Positions 38,001 to 54,041 of a DNA stretch of 64,000 nucleotides are shown here, in pieces. The position numbers were made by a program, and so were the translations under genes. The stretch comes from Dimorphilus gyrociliatus. Taxonomy: Eukaryota; Annelida; Polychaeta; Dinophilidae. The stretch lies in contig CAJFCJ010000014.1 of assembly GCA_904063045.1 (NCBI GenBank), positions 248,001 through 312,000 of the forward strand, read 5' to 3'. A model generated the notes under the pieces. That model did no database searches, was not told the origin of the DNA, and worked only from the letters and a program-made list of their open reading frames with translations. Position 1 is the first letter of the stretch. Each line of letters opens with the position of its first letter.

Positions 38001-39239
38001 CGGAAATTGATAATTTACCAATTGAAATATTCGAACCAAACATATAAATGTATAATCTTAAGCAATAGTTAAAGTTATTCATTTTGAATATAGGCGATTT
38101 TAATTCGGCTATATGATTTCTTTTACTAAATGACGCTTCAACGAAAACGTATTTTCCGGTTTTATTATTAAAAGTATGATCATTACTCGGTCCAGTATTT
38201 AACGAAGGTGTTTTCCCACTATTTAACATCCATTTATAATCATTATCAATCGACTTTGGATAATGAGTTGTCATCCAATAACAAAAGTCCTTTTCGAAAG
38301 TACAATTCAGATATTCTAGGAAGAATATTGAGACATATATGTCAGATAAAGAAGGAATATAATAGACTGACCGTCGGGTGGTTTCAACGGTAAAGCAAAC
38401 GGAGGTTTAGTACCTTCGATCTCTCCTTTGGATATGATAAAGATATCAATTGTATATATATATATATATGTATATATATATAAATACAAAAGATGGAAAT
38501 ACCTTCACAATCATTTATTTCAATATCATCAATTGCGATTACACCCACATTTGTTTTGGATTTCTTTATATAAAACATCACCTAAAAGAGGAGGATAGTG
38601 AGAGATTGAATTCATCTCATTTTTGCTCTTTATAGCCTACTTGATCAAATTCTTTTGTCGCTTCAATAATTGAACTTTTCCAAATCTTCTTACGATTATT
38701 CGAACCATATATTAACTTACTTTGAGTAATATGTCCGTGTCGCAATAGAAAAACAAATAACTCACTCTTATACTGATCAATCATATGATAGTGTTGAACG
38801 CATACTCTGTTCATTTTGTTTCCATTTAGAAAGATGATTGGTGAAATAATAAAAGTTTCATGAATATCATTAACTGTATTAACAGTATGCATATAATTTC
38901 CTGAAAGTTATTCAATTTAATTAGCCAATCATCTAATTGCAATAAAAAGATATTACAATTACCATTATTATTATTCCGATCGTCTAGAGAGCTTAACGAA
39001 CCTCTCGTTAATTTGAATATATGAACTCTCGCCGGAATATTGGAATTGAACGAACAATCGTTCAATTCAAAATCACATTTCCAAAATGTATCTTTACCTT
39101 TTGAAAATGAAATTCTTACATTTAATAAGTTATATATAACTTCTTTAAACTTACAAACAACTCCTAGAAATAGGAAATAAGTAGAGAAAAGTAACAGTGA
39201 TTTCAGATATAAACACATAACCGGAGAGAAGCATACCAT
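35021..39239 (-). CDS. Secreted MAM protein with degenerate S1 domain (gene E)
   Basis: Fifteen exons: 39239–39155, 39097–38963, 38900–38641, 38581–38503, 38425–38372, 38315–37891, 37828–37729, 37657–37019, 36986–36685, 36617–36506, 36457–36353, 36043–35910, 35842–35745, 35657–35258 and 35197–35021 (about 1,034 residues). Order: hydrophobic N-terminus (LKSLLLFSTYFLFLGVV), N-terminal MAM-like module (WKCDFELNDCSF), two full MAM domains, a weaker fourth (CSFEVDLCNYQL), then an S1-like domain. The triad motifs read LTDAKC (His lost), ESIALIKL (Asp lost) and KDSNKAILSC (Ser kept but glycines lost), so it should be inactive. The intron after exon 6 starts with GC (GATCAA then gcaagt), a GC–AG intron. 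Two introns present in sister MAM units are missing in the 639-nt exon. Confidence 0.8.
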
Positions 39240-39602
39240 AAATCGCTTGGATATAAAGTGTCAAGTGTACGACCTCCCCCGTAGGTACTATAAAAAATTT
39301 AATGACTTCCTAATTCTTCTTTTTTCTACTTTCATATAGAGTGTGTTACAATGTTTTTCTCGTTATAACAAACATTGTCTACTGTTCAGGTTTTAACCAT
39401 TAACCATTCAGTAAGTGTAAATACTATTTAGTAACACTGTACTTTCCATTCATTTATATTCTTCCTTTATCCTTTAAGCTATTATTGGCTAATTGATAAT
39501 TTATTTTACTACATGATTCATTGTATTTTATAGTTAAATGGTTATATTTAAAAATTGTTATGAAACAATGAAGAATTCGTAAAAATGCCGACGTTGTTCT
39601 TT
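39240..39602. other. Intergenic, gene E promoter side
   Basis: About 360 bp separating the start of gene E from the stop of gene F, the tightest spacing in the array. AT-rich; no specific element seen. Confidence 0.4.
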
Positions 39603-42600
39603 TTAATCTTTTGAATTTATTATCTTCTTTATCCATTCGTAATTTGATCCAATTTCATTGTAGAATGTCATACCAGTTGTACAATTTTCTAGGTCAGTCG
39701 TTTTAATTCCTACCGTTAGCCATCTACCATTAATTCTACACGATAGAGGACTACCAGAATCAATCTGAATATATTTAGTCTTAGGTTTATGTTCCATTTA
39801 ATCAATTCAATCCATTTACATTACCTTGCAAGCTTCAATACTTTTACCGCAAATTAAATTTGAATATTTCCTTATAGAGTCGTCTCTATCGTTTGTACAT
39901 TGCTCTTTTGTATTTAATTTTAACTTTCTTCTCTTAAATAATAGAGATTTCCTTGATTTTCCTGAAAATACCACGTATTAATCATACTATTACAGTATTA
40001 CGATTAATCATATTCTACTTGTTTCAAAACTGGTAGTAAAACATTCCAAATATTCGACATTTAATAGACTTTGTTGGCTCAGATAATCTAGGTCTATTGT
40101 ATTTATCATTTCTACGATTTCGTCCAATTTTATAATGGCAATACTTTTCAAATTTTTTAGGAACTTGGGATAATTTGAACTGGTTTTAAAAACCCTAATC
40201 CCTTTTCTAGATTCTCCTCCAATACTTCCTAAACTACCAAAAGTGATAAGGTAGTCTGCATTTCTATAATTAAACAAATCTATACATAATTATACGGTTA
40301 TTTTTGTTCTATAAAGTATTAACTCTTTTAGACAAACGGCCGACGTTAATACGTATCTCTCATTAACGACGATTCCATTACAAGTTGTATTGATATTGTC
40401 CGCTGAAATTAGTATTGAAACCTGCCAACTAGGTATTTCATCCTCTAAATTCATTTTATCTTTAACCAAACCAAATAGAGTTTTATCAACTTTACCGCAA
40501 TTAGGATCATCTTTACCTGTAGATTGTATCATTATATCAATTAATCTTTATTCTAAAACGCTACTTTAAATATCACCTGGTTCATTAGAACATTCACCGT
40601 TCTTCAAGATGAAATCATCAAGTGTAATTACAGATACATTCATCCTTTTGGTAGTTGAAAGTTCAATACGGAATTGTTCAACATCACTTTCCAAATCGAT
40701 ATTTACTGGCAGATTTGAATTTTGATTCATGCATAATTTACTACTTTCCTCCATCAATTCCGAGATTTTCCTGCATGCGTAAAAATCACTATAGAACATG
40801 TTTTACATTGAAAGAAACATGTCTACCTGAAAGAACTCGATCCTCTCTTCTTTACGTGGAAATTCAGCAGTGGATCTCCTTGACTCTGGATCATATTTGA
40901 TTTCGTTTTCTTTGCTAGTTTTAGCGATAAACACTTTTTCGAATTGAATGATGTGATTAGAGGAGACTGAATCGATATTGCAGATGTTGCCGATTTGGCT
41001 TCAACACCTCCGATGTGCATAACTTTATCTGTAGGAAATCAGAGTCACGGTTATTAATGGAAAAGAGACAAAGTCGTCTATGAACTGTCCTACTTGAGGA
41101 TTCGTCATCCCGTCTAGTCCACTCCAGGGGACTCATTAAGTCTTGAACAAGCGTATAGCCACACATATGATTCTGGAAATTGCAGTTGACCGATGAGGCT
41201 AATTTTGAAAATGACGTTTAAATGAGAAAAAAGAGTTTAGATTCGTTCAATTCGTATAAATTGCATAGAATACTGACTTTGGCTGGCAACTGGAAATATC
41301 ACTCTATCGTTTGATTTGCAAGTTCCCGAGCTAATTATCAAATTATCAATTGCTACATCACTTTCAAACGTATAACCTCTAACTGCCTTGAATACTATTT
41401 TATAGCTAGTGAATGATGTTTGAATTTCTTGATTTATCCAAGAATATCCTTTATTTCCTTTTTCGCTCATTACTTGATTAAATTGTCCGTTTGAATCAAG
41501 ATATACAATGAATGTGCTACCCAACTCATCTTCAGAAGTTAGCATATGATAATTGATCGATACGCAACTTACTTCATTTACTGTTATCAGTGTTGAAGAA
41601 AGAATGGCTACGCTTGATACAGGCGCCCTTGTTGCTTCAGTAAACATGTAGAATCCTTTAGAATTATAAAATATTAATATTTTTCATTATAGAGAAGAAT
41701 GACTTCATATTTATCTTACTTCCTTCATATGCATTTTGAGGACCAGTTCCAGTGGATAACGTCTTTCCACTCCATCGTGCAAAATTCCAAATTGAATTAT
41801 CGAAGGATTTTACAAAGTTACAATCATCCAATTCAAATGAACAACCACCTGAAAGTTTTAATCCAGCGTCCTTGCAGTCTCCTTTAAAGATGTATACGTC
41901 ATCCAGAGCGATATCTCCTCTATAATGCCCATAAGACGTTGCTTTTAAAATAAGCTGTAATTGAAAAATAGCACGTCCATTTAGATAAGACTTAAAGTAA
42001 AATTAAAATAAATCGTCTATTCTTTGTTACTTGATAATAATTTTCAGACTTTTTCAATTGAATTCTTAAACGATTCCAATTATCTCCCCGACTATGTTCA
42101 ATCTTAGAAAGTACTTTTAACATGGAAGTTTTATGAAGGCCTATTATCTCAAGTTTTCCAATTGAAGAATTTGATCCAAACATATGATAGTATAATTCCA
42201 GACAAAAATCTTTATTATTCATATTTAATAAGGGAGATTTTAATTCAGTATAGTAATTTCGTTCGCTTAAAGTCGCTTCTACATATGTATAAAAGCCTTG
42301 AGCATTACCCATTGTACGGTCTACGTTTGGTCCTGTCGAACTCGACGGAGTTGATCCAGAATGTCGGGTCCAGATGTAAGAATTATTTTCATTTGCAGGA
42401 TACTTAGTTGTCGTCCACATACAAGTATCAGATTCAAAATCACAAGTTAGTTTATCTGGTAATATTTCATAATTAAATAATGATAATTGATTGAAAAGGA
42501 AAGAAGATTACAAACCAGGCGATATGGCTGTACCCGAAGGTCTTGTTTGCATAGTTGAAGGCATTGCCGGTATTTCTGTTGTCGTTGTTGTTGATAACGT

Positions 42601-45377
42601 TTGATAACAAGGTTGAAATTGAATATCAACTTGATCAAAAGCAATATCGCCCCTATAACCATTTCCATAGAAACCGGTAAAGAACAATTTTCTCAACTGC
42701 ATAGATTAACATCCATTATGTTATTTCTTTACAATATTAAAAAGATGAACTAACCGTCGGCCTACTTGAATTTTCATTTTGTATTGTATAAGAAAAGTTA
42801 TTCCAGATGTTTCCCTTATTTCCACTTTCGTCAAGAATTGTTTCATTCTTTAGTATTGTTCTTTCATCGTTGTCATAGATAACTAGGGACACTACGAAAC
42901 GACCCATATTGGTTCCGAACATGTGATAGACAAATGATAAGCAACATGTTTCTTCGAAATAAACCATTGGAGATTCGAGGCTAGTTACTCTACTGGAATT
43001 AGCTTTCGAAGACTCGTAGTAAGCAAAATTTCCAGAATATCGAATTTGAGGACCAGTTCCCGTAGAAGGTGTTTTTGAAGCTATATACCATGGGAAAGTC
43101 GATTGTAAGCTTGGATAATAGGCGCAAAAGTCACTTTCAAAATCACAATTTAACTTTTTAGGAGATGTTCCTTCAGAGAAGAAAGTCATAATATTTCTAT
43201 TATAATAACGAAACAATGCCTACTAATCGGTTTATCTTCTGGAGATCTTTGGCAATTTATAACTTTAATATCATCAATAGCAATATCACCTTGGTAACTG
43301 GTTAAACAAACTCCGCTAAAAACAACCTAAATTGACATTTCAAAATTGTGGTTTGTTTAGTTGCCAAATACAGCAAAGAGAAAGTAAAGAGTTACTCGAT
43401 ATTGTCCAATTGGTAGGCTAACGACGTTCTTCATCCAGCTATCACCTTGCGAACCACTCTTTGAAAATAAAATGGAATATCTTCCAGTTTTTTCGAGAGT
43501 TGCAATTGTAAAAGTTCCTATATCTTTACCAAACATGTGATAAGAGAATGATAATTGGCAATCTAAATTATCATTTGTAAAAATAGGGCTTGTAAAATTA
43601 GTGAAATCTCCACTTTTGCAACCGGAAGCTTCAGTATATAAAAAGTAACCTAAAAGAAATGAGTATTAAAGAGAGAGAGAGAGAGAGAGAATGAGTTTGA
43701 TTTAGAAAATACTATTACCGTTCTTAGAAACATCTTCAATTGGTCCTGTGCCAGAAGATAATCGTCTATTTTGTAAAGTCCATATATAGAAACTATCAAA
43801 TCGAGATTTAATTGTTTCGTATAGGCAAATTGTTTGTAAATCAAAATTGCAATTTAATAATGAGTTGTATGGTAAATTTACTGGTAATTTTGTAGAAGTT
43901 GTAGGTAAAGGTATTGTAGTTGCGTCTGCTGCTTCTGTTGTTATTTCAATTGGATTAGTTTCCGTTGTATACGATTCGGAAGAACAGTAATTGAAAGCTA
44001 TTTCATCAATTGCAATATCTCCTCGGAATCCTCCTCCGCAAGTTGCTAAAAAAATCAACTAATTTTCCCTTCGTTAATCCTACTCTTTACTCATTCTATG
44101 TGGTGATAATGGATAATTGATTAAGATACTTACTTGATAAGTCCCTTGAACATTCAATTGAACTGTATGTTTTTTCCATTCATCTTTATTTAAATTATTG
44201 ACACGGAAAACAAGATTTTCATTCGTCTCTTCAAAATTCCTCACATAGACTTCCAATTTTCCTATATCTCTTCCATACAAAAGATAATAGAATGATACAC
44301 AGCCAGGAATGGTAATTTTAAAAGTAGAACTAGTAAGATTAGTTATAGAATTTCCAATACATTTCGAAGATTCGGTAAAAGCAAACTTTCCTTTTGAAGT
44401 AGGGGGGTTAAAAAGAACATTATTAAACTACTAAACCTGTTACCTGTTCCGTTAAAAGGTTTCGATGGTCCTGTTAAGGATGACGGAGTCTTAGAATCAA
44501 TTGTCCAATAGTAGCCACTCTTTTCATTCGAAGTATTTTTATAATAGCAAAAATCATTGGAATCGAATGAACAGCTAATTAAATTCGTAATGTCGTTCTC
44601 TTGTTCATCTGTTGACATTAATAATAGAAACAAAACTAATTCAATTCCAACGTACCATCGCAATAGTATAGTCTTATATCGTCGATAGCAATGATGTCTC
44701 TACTGGTCGGTGATCTTTTGGCTTTAACCGCGATCTATTCAGTTTTTAAAAGAGTAATTTCTATATAAAATATCATCTTTGAAGCTACTTTCAGTTTCTT
44801 ACTTGATCAATAGACACATTGAAAATCTTAACCTTCTTTTGCCATTTATTAATGGTTGATGATAAATGCCCCAACGTTTCATCTCTGAATTGAACAATTC
44901 CCTTATCTATACCGTAAAATTGTATAAGGTCTTTATCGCCGCCAATCCAATAATGAAATTCAAGACATTTCCTTTTGAATTTCGTGTCAAATTTAATAAT
45001 AGGTGAATAAATGTAAGTTTCAAGGTCATTTGAATGATCAAATTTCGCATAAAGGAACTTTCCTAGAAGAGATTTTTTTTATTGTTATTGTTAAGAATTA
45101 AAGAGATTCTGGTAAAGGAATAAAATTACCATTACGGCCTTGAAGATGAGAACTATGCAGAGAGCCTCTTTGAAATTTATAAAGAGAGATACCTTGGGGA
45201 ACGCTAGTTGAAAAGGAACAGTAATCTTCCTCGAAATTACACTCCCAAATAGGATTTTCAACTAATATTTACAGAGATAAAGATTATTTTAATACAGAGA
45301 TAAGTCAACAGGAACAAACCTGAGATTATAGGGCGAATAAGAATCGACAAAATAGATAATCCAATAAGCATTCTCAT
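39603..45377 (-). CDS. Secreted seven-MAM protein with degenerate S1 domain (gene F)
   Basis: Twenty-one exons: 45377–45320, 45261–45130, 45062–44803, 44734–44656, 44608–44444, 44390–44134, 44058–43719, 43649–43396, 43326–43224, 43170–42755, 42696–42516, 42455–42031, 41954–41720, 41655–41278, 41198–41094, 41028–40827, 40770–40577, 40516–40324, 40263–40019, 39961–39825 and 39764–39603 (about 1,506 residues). Signal peptide MLIGLSILSILIRPIIS. Its module order matches gene D unit by unit, so D and F are closest paralogs. The S1 triad motifs read LTSAVC (His lost), LKSIAIIKL (Asp lost) and IDSGSPLSC (Ser kept), so it should be inactive. The intron that follows PWQ in the other genes is absent here. 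The activation site (IVGG-like) is also unrecognisable. Confidence 0.8.
40591..41467 (-). repeat. 877-bp near-identical tract, copy 2 (partner 27091–27967)
   Basis: The counterpart of the tract in gene D, at a constant offset of 13,500 without gaps. It spans the 3' part of the MAM 6 exon, MAM 7 and the intervening introns. Because introns are as well conserved as exons, the match reflects recent copying and not selection on the protein. Confidence 0.9.
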
Positions 45378-46319
45378 TCGTCATTAATTAACCAATTCTA
45401 CTAGAACAGAGACAAGAAGTTCTTGAAAGGGATAGATTGTAGAGAAGAATTCAAAATGACTAAAAAGAGGACGGAAAAGGGTTGTTAAGTGAAACGACTT
45501 TTGTGTACGTACCCCTTTATCTTTTCAACTTGTATATACTTTGTATTGTGTTCAAGTCGTGATTATTGCAGGCCTATAGAGACTCGTGTCTTTACAAATA
45601 TTCCAACCTCTAAAAAAAACATAATTGAAAACATTTTATTGCAGATCTATACATCAGTAACAATAGAATAATATCATCGTTTTCATTTTACTGCTATTCC
45701 TTTACTACTAATTGTTTGAATATATTAGTATAAACTGTATATACTGTATATATTATATCTAACGTTTCTCCTCTCTCCACGCAACTTTCCTTCCCCTTCT
45801 AATCATTTCTGCTCGTTGACTTTCTTTATTTAAACTTTAATATCGTTCTTATAAATTTTATACAAATATATTCTGGAGTTTAATTGAAATTTGACAAAAA
45901 CCTCACTTCTTTTCATTAAATATTGTATGTTTATATAAAAAAGGTAAATAAATTATATTACACAATATGTGTAATCTCTCTCTTCAGGATAATGAGGTCA
46001 ATTCAAGCTTATTTTATATAGGGACATCAGCTCCGGTAGTTTTACACTTTTTGTTTGAATATACTCTAATATATTTATTTCATCACAGACAATCACAAGG
46101 TACATTCATTCAGTATTTTGATCTTTTATTTGATTAAAAGTGTGAATAAAAAGATAATACAGTTGTATCGGTGTTTTGCTTTTCTTTGTTCAAACATTTT
46201 CTCGTTTGCAGATGGCGTTTCATTCTAATTTAATGAAGAAAATAGAAGAGAAAAGTGAGTATTGTGTTATCTTCCAATAGGAATTTTCTTCTATTTTAAT
46301 GCATTGAGAAGAGAAAAGT
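45378..46319. other. Intergenic, possible untranslated exon
   Basis: About 940 bp between gene F and the inhibitor gene. It contains a plus-strand stretch at 46212–46254 bounded by a good acceptor (ctcgtttgcag) and donor (gtgagt). It has an ATG with a short open frame but does not join in frame to the MARVEL exon. Otherwise AT-rich. Confidence 0.3.
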
Positions 46320-46864
46320 CTAACCGATTTTCGGTACATTTGTCACTTTTCCTTGAAAATTGATGAATAATAAAACTCGATCGGGTGAGAATTTTGGCTG
46401 TATATTTGAATTTTGCGGTAGGGCCTGAATCTGGAAAATATTAAAATATGAAAAGGATTTATATCTACGGTATATACAGTATATTTATATAATAGATAGA
46501 AAGGGAAATCTTACAGTGATGCCAGGAAATTGTTTGCGTATTTTCTTTTGAGCTTCGAACCAAGACTAAGAAGATGATGTTGCAAAGGGAGAAAAATGCA
46601 ATAAGTGCATTGCAATTATCATATATTGTATATGTCATTGTTTAATTCTCTCTCTTTTTTTTTCATATTTATCTCTATCATCCCCATTCCGCTTCCCTCA
46701 TTCTTCTTCCTGTTCTTTTTTTATATATAATAAAGGCAAACAAGCAGAAAGAAGACCAAGGGAGTAGAAGGGAAAGAAGAAAATAAAGAATATGACAAAC
46801 AACTTACCTGCCCTACTAAATCGGGCCAACAGCCGGCTTCAACATTCGTTAATTTGGTAGCCAT
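46320..46864 (-). CDS. Potato inhibitor I / eglin-c-like serine protease inhibitor
   Basis: Three very short exons, 46864–46808, 46565–46515 and 46430–46320, all phase 0, joining to 72 residues with stop TAG 46322–46320. The pieces fit the eglin fold in order: WPDLVGQSWFEAQKKIRKQF (the WPElVGkt..eA...i motif), ITIQALPQNSNIQPKF (reactive-site loop region) and RVLLFINFQGKVTNVPKIG (RVrvfv...g.V...P.vG ending). These proteins bind chymotrypsin- and subtilisin-like proteases through an exposed loop. By alignment to eglin c, the P1 position seems to be Pro followed by Lys, unusual for a strong inhibitor. There is no signal peptide, as in several animal members, so it is probably cytosolic. It lies next to an array of serine-protease-like genes. 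Confidence 0.82.
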
Positions 46865-47258
46865 ATATATTGAATTTTATTTACCACAGATATAACATTT
46901 GCAAATAGAATAGTTTACTAGTTAAAAGCATCTTTACTTAAACTATTACAATTTACAAACCAAGGCAAACTGGTGTATAGTTATAGAAATATTATATACA
47001 TAGAAATAATATCAATCGATTCTCCTGCTATGCTTTTTTTTTTCATTTACGCAACTAGCCCCCTCTATAGGAGGACGATGACTTGAGTATTATACGGACA
47101 TTTTTCTTTTTCAATACATATCTAAACAATAGTACCGATGAGCATAGGCCAAAAAAATCTAGCGTAACCGGTCACGAAAACATTTTCCAACCAACGGTAA
47201 TCATACAAATGTTTAAAAAATCAATAATAAGATAAGCCTAGGACTGAAGAAAAAGAGA

Positions 47259-47300
<42 letters not shown>

Positions 47301-47859
47301 GCATATGGAGAAAAATACCAATGATAGACAGACCTATAGACAGATTGGGGAATAAAAACAGAAAGAAGATAGAAAGGCTTTTAAAACGGTTAAAGAAATA
47401 TTAATAGACTTTGATAAGTAAGATTAATCTAAAAAAGAAGTTATATAAGAAAAAAATTACCATAATCCCTTTTTTCATAGAGTTTCTTTTTGTCGTCTTA
47501 CACTTTGAATTTCCTGTAAATATATAAATAAAACAACGATTGTCCTATATAAATTAGTCAACAGAGCGGATGACTTATTGAAATGAGTAAGATCTAATAG
47601 AATCACAAATAATGAGCAAACGTCTGTGTGACAAAGAAAGAGATAGAGGGATAGACAGGGAAAGAGAGAGATAGAAGGATAGATAGACAGATAGATAAAA
47701 AAAAGGACAAAATTGTAGATTCATAGGCCAAATATATGTTTTTTAGTTATCTTTTTCCATATTGAATCAAACGGCCATAAGACCATTGAAGAGTTTAGGC
47801 TAAAAGTTCTCAGCATATCCGGAAATCCTCAAATCTAATACGGATTTTTCTTCCAGAAT
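46865..47859. other. Intergenic, microsatellite-rich
   Basis: About 1 kb between the divergent inhibitor (−) and MARVEL (+) genes. It holds a (TA)n run at about 47261–47294 and gaga/gata-type repeats at about 47640–47700. No further gene recognised. Confidence 0.4.
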
Positions 47860-47961
47860 ATGCCTTCCCTAAGTGATATTGAATTAAACAAAGAATATCT
47901 TCGGACTAAACCCGCAATATTGAAATTAGCTGAAGTGGTAAATATAAAATGAAATCATAAA

Positions 47962-47997
<36 letters not shown>

Positions 47998-49044
47998 AAA
48001 ATACATAATATCTTCCTTTATTACTAATAGATTACTATACATATATATATATATATATATAGTCAGGATAGATGTAATATGATAGATAGCCCATCTATAC
48101 TTTAATTCTATTCTATTTTAATTTCTTCTATTTTCGTATTGAGGCAACAAATTTCTAAATATTATCAATAAACAAAGGTCTTCTCCTAATCCTACTGCAA
48201 ATTTCTTGATATCTTAATTTTTTTTTTTTTTGCAGTTTATATCACTTTGCTGTTTTATTTCGGCAGTTGTTAAATATGCCTTATGGAATGAATTTGGTAC
48301 TGGAGCATCATTTGTAGCGTTTGCTTCATTCCTTAGCTTCGTTGGTAGTGTTGCCCTGTTCCTATTGAATTTATTTGGAGCTATTGCAGTTATACGTAGA
48401 AAATTTGCCTTTTATACTGTTCTATGCGAACTTGGATACTATGTCGTTCTACTTATATTTGTGTTTGTGGCAGCCATTTTAAGTTCCAAAAATGCCAAAC
48501 TGCATTCAGCTATTGGAGCGGCTACTTTCTTTTCGTGGGTTCTGTTTGTTCTAGTTGCGGCTCAATTAGCATTTCAAGCAATCCTCTTTAAAGGTATTTA
48601 TAAAGATTTATTCATTCTTTCGCAACAAGTCACTATAATTTTTCCTTTCAAACTTTTACGTAACACTCAAGATCTTGACAATTCAAGATAGTTAATCTGT
48701 TTTTTTTTTGTTCTAATCAAATCGCTAGATCCGTTCTAATGTTCAAAAAGTATTCATTACTCATTTAAAAAAAATATTCATTCAATCAATCAGCTATCTA
48801 CGAAGAAAGAAAGAAAAAACCGACCGGTGACGGTGAGGCGAACAATGAAAATAGGGAAGACGCTAAAAAATTAAAACCTTCTTCAAATCAAACGTCTTCC
48901 GCCAATACCCAAATGTCAGCTGGTGAAAGTACATCAGTGCCTTTGGAAGCGGTTCCTGAAAAACCGAAAGAAGAGAGGGTTATACAATATAGCGTTGCGG
49001 ACAATTTGGATGTAGGGGGAGACGGAAATTGGGAAGTCTTATAA
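47860..49044 (+). CDS. MARVEL-domain tetraspan membrane protein
   Basis: Three coding exons, 47860–47937, 48236–48593 and 48794–49044 (about 228 residues). The first exon (after acceptor ttttcttccag) encodes a cytosolic start ending LRTKPAILKLAEV, a motif typical of MAL, plasmolipin and CMTM proteins just before TM1. Exon 2 encodes four hydrophobic segments: FISLCCFISAVV, FVAFASFLSFVGSVALFLLN, YYVVLLIFVFVAAIL and ATFFSWVLFVLVAAQLAF. The last exon gives a charged, Ser/Glu-rich cytosolic tail. MARVEL proteins act in membrane apposition and vesicle traffic. Without splicing at 48593 the frame would run on for about 30 residues, so a shorter isoform is possible. The upstream start is the first ATG in frame. 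Confidence 0.8.
47963..47993. repeat. (TA)n microsatellite in MARVEL intron 1
   Basis: A TA run of about 30 bp within the intron 47938–48235. A second TA run lies at about 48041–48061 in the same intron. Confidence 0.85.
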
Positions 49045-49228
49045 GTCAAAGTTGTTTACAATAATCAAAAGTAATATTAGATATCTTTTTCTCTTCCAAC
49101 CTCTTTGCCTTCCCAACGAAAAAAGAACTGAAAAAGATTCCTTGATTATTTCCTCCCTCGATAGCCATTCTTCGCTCCCCCTCTAACTTTTCTGCAAGCA
49201 GGAGGAAGTCGACTAATATATATATCTA

Positions 49229-49263
<35 letters not shown>

Positions 49264-49432
49264 AAATATTTATACTTTGATGCAGTTTGTTCTTAGTTCT
49301 ATTTTCTTTTTAGATTATTGCTCTAACGAGTATCTTTCTATCTTGAAGATAAATAAAGTAAATATATTGAAAACAGATATTTACTGACAAGAAAGTCTCT
49401 GTTAAGTAAAGAACAATTATAAAAAAGACCAT
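49045..49432. terminator. Convergent 3' region with candidate polyadenylation signal
   Basis: The MARVEL (+) and PLP-enzyme (−) genes converge here with about 390 bp between stops. An AATAAA at about 49352–49357 could serve the MARVEL gene. A (TA)n run occupies about 49231–49259. Confidence 0.35.
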
Positions 49433-51323
<1,891 letters not shown>

Positions 51324-52131
51324 CTTACTCGATGATCTCTCTATAAACTTAGTAATTTCGAAAATTTCACTTGCGTAATTTTTATATAACAAATGACATT
51401 CACTAGTCTGCATCAAGGTTAGTCACGTGACTTCGACATTTTTTGCAGTGGTGGCGCCTGACTACTGCCTTTTGCCTTGATAGCTGGAATATTCAAAAAT
51501 ATATTTGGAAATTATCTAGGGAATAGTAGAGAAACATATTATATGTATTAGATATCAAATGAACATCTAGGCATAAGTTGGCAACCTCAGCAACTCTTCA
51601 GGAATTAATTTGAGATTGCTTGTATGGTAAAATGATTTATCTTGAGAAGCTAATAAATTATGTAGTATTTACTATTGAGCTAATAATTAAAATGATAGAC
51701 TTAAACATTATAGTTTTGCCTTAAAAGAAGCGACTTTCTGATGCAAGTGTCTAAAAATATTTTCAGCCGGATCAATATTTTTTTTTCTATATTTTTAACC
51801 AACGCCACCTTGAGGATAAGGGATTTGACCCTTATTTTTATTTTGGTAAATCGATGTATTTCAGATCTTATTCAATTGTATAGGAGTGTGTATACAATAA
51901 TATGCAATTTATACCTTATATTCTTATAAACAAAACCTTTTCCAAGTCCCAAATTCAACATGCAAAGAACGAAAAGAAAAAAATCTCTAAAAACTAAGTT
52001 GGATTTTAGAAATTTGATCAGTCCAAGTTTCACATAACATTAATATCGAAAAAATAAGAGTAAACTGAGTCTTTATAATCAAAAATCCAACGAAAGATCA
52101 ATAGGCCTAAAAAGAAGCAATATGTTTTTCC
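51324..52131. other. Intergenic with PLP-enzyme promoter
   Basis: About 800 bp. The right part is downstream of GATAD2. Near the PLP-enzyme start lies TCACGTGA (51423–51430). No other element recognised. Confidence 0.4.
51423..51430. promoter_or_regulatory. Candidate E-box TCACGTGA
   Basis: A perfect palindromic E-box of the type bound by bHLH-ZIP factors (USF, MYC/MAX, MITF/TFE), about 100 bp upstream of the PLP-enzyme ATG. The call rests on sequence and position only. Confidence 0.35.

Positions 52132-54041
<1,910 letters not shown>

Noticed and set aside
46212-46279. Short peptide ORF starting at the ATG at 46212
   Set aside because: Only about 22 codons, no homology seen, and an embedded gtgagt donor suggests an untranslated exon instead.
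52101-52110. Recurrent TAGGCCTA-type word (also near 1373, 4288, 33272, 45570 and 62521)
   Set aside because: Noticed repeatedly in noncoding DNA, but copies are few and short, with no consistent flank or position.
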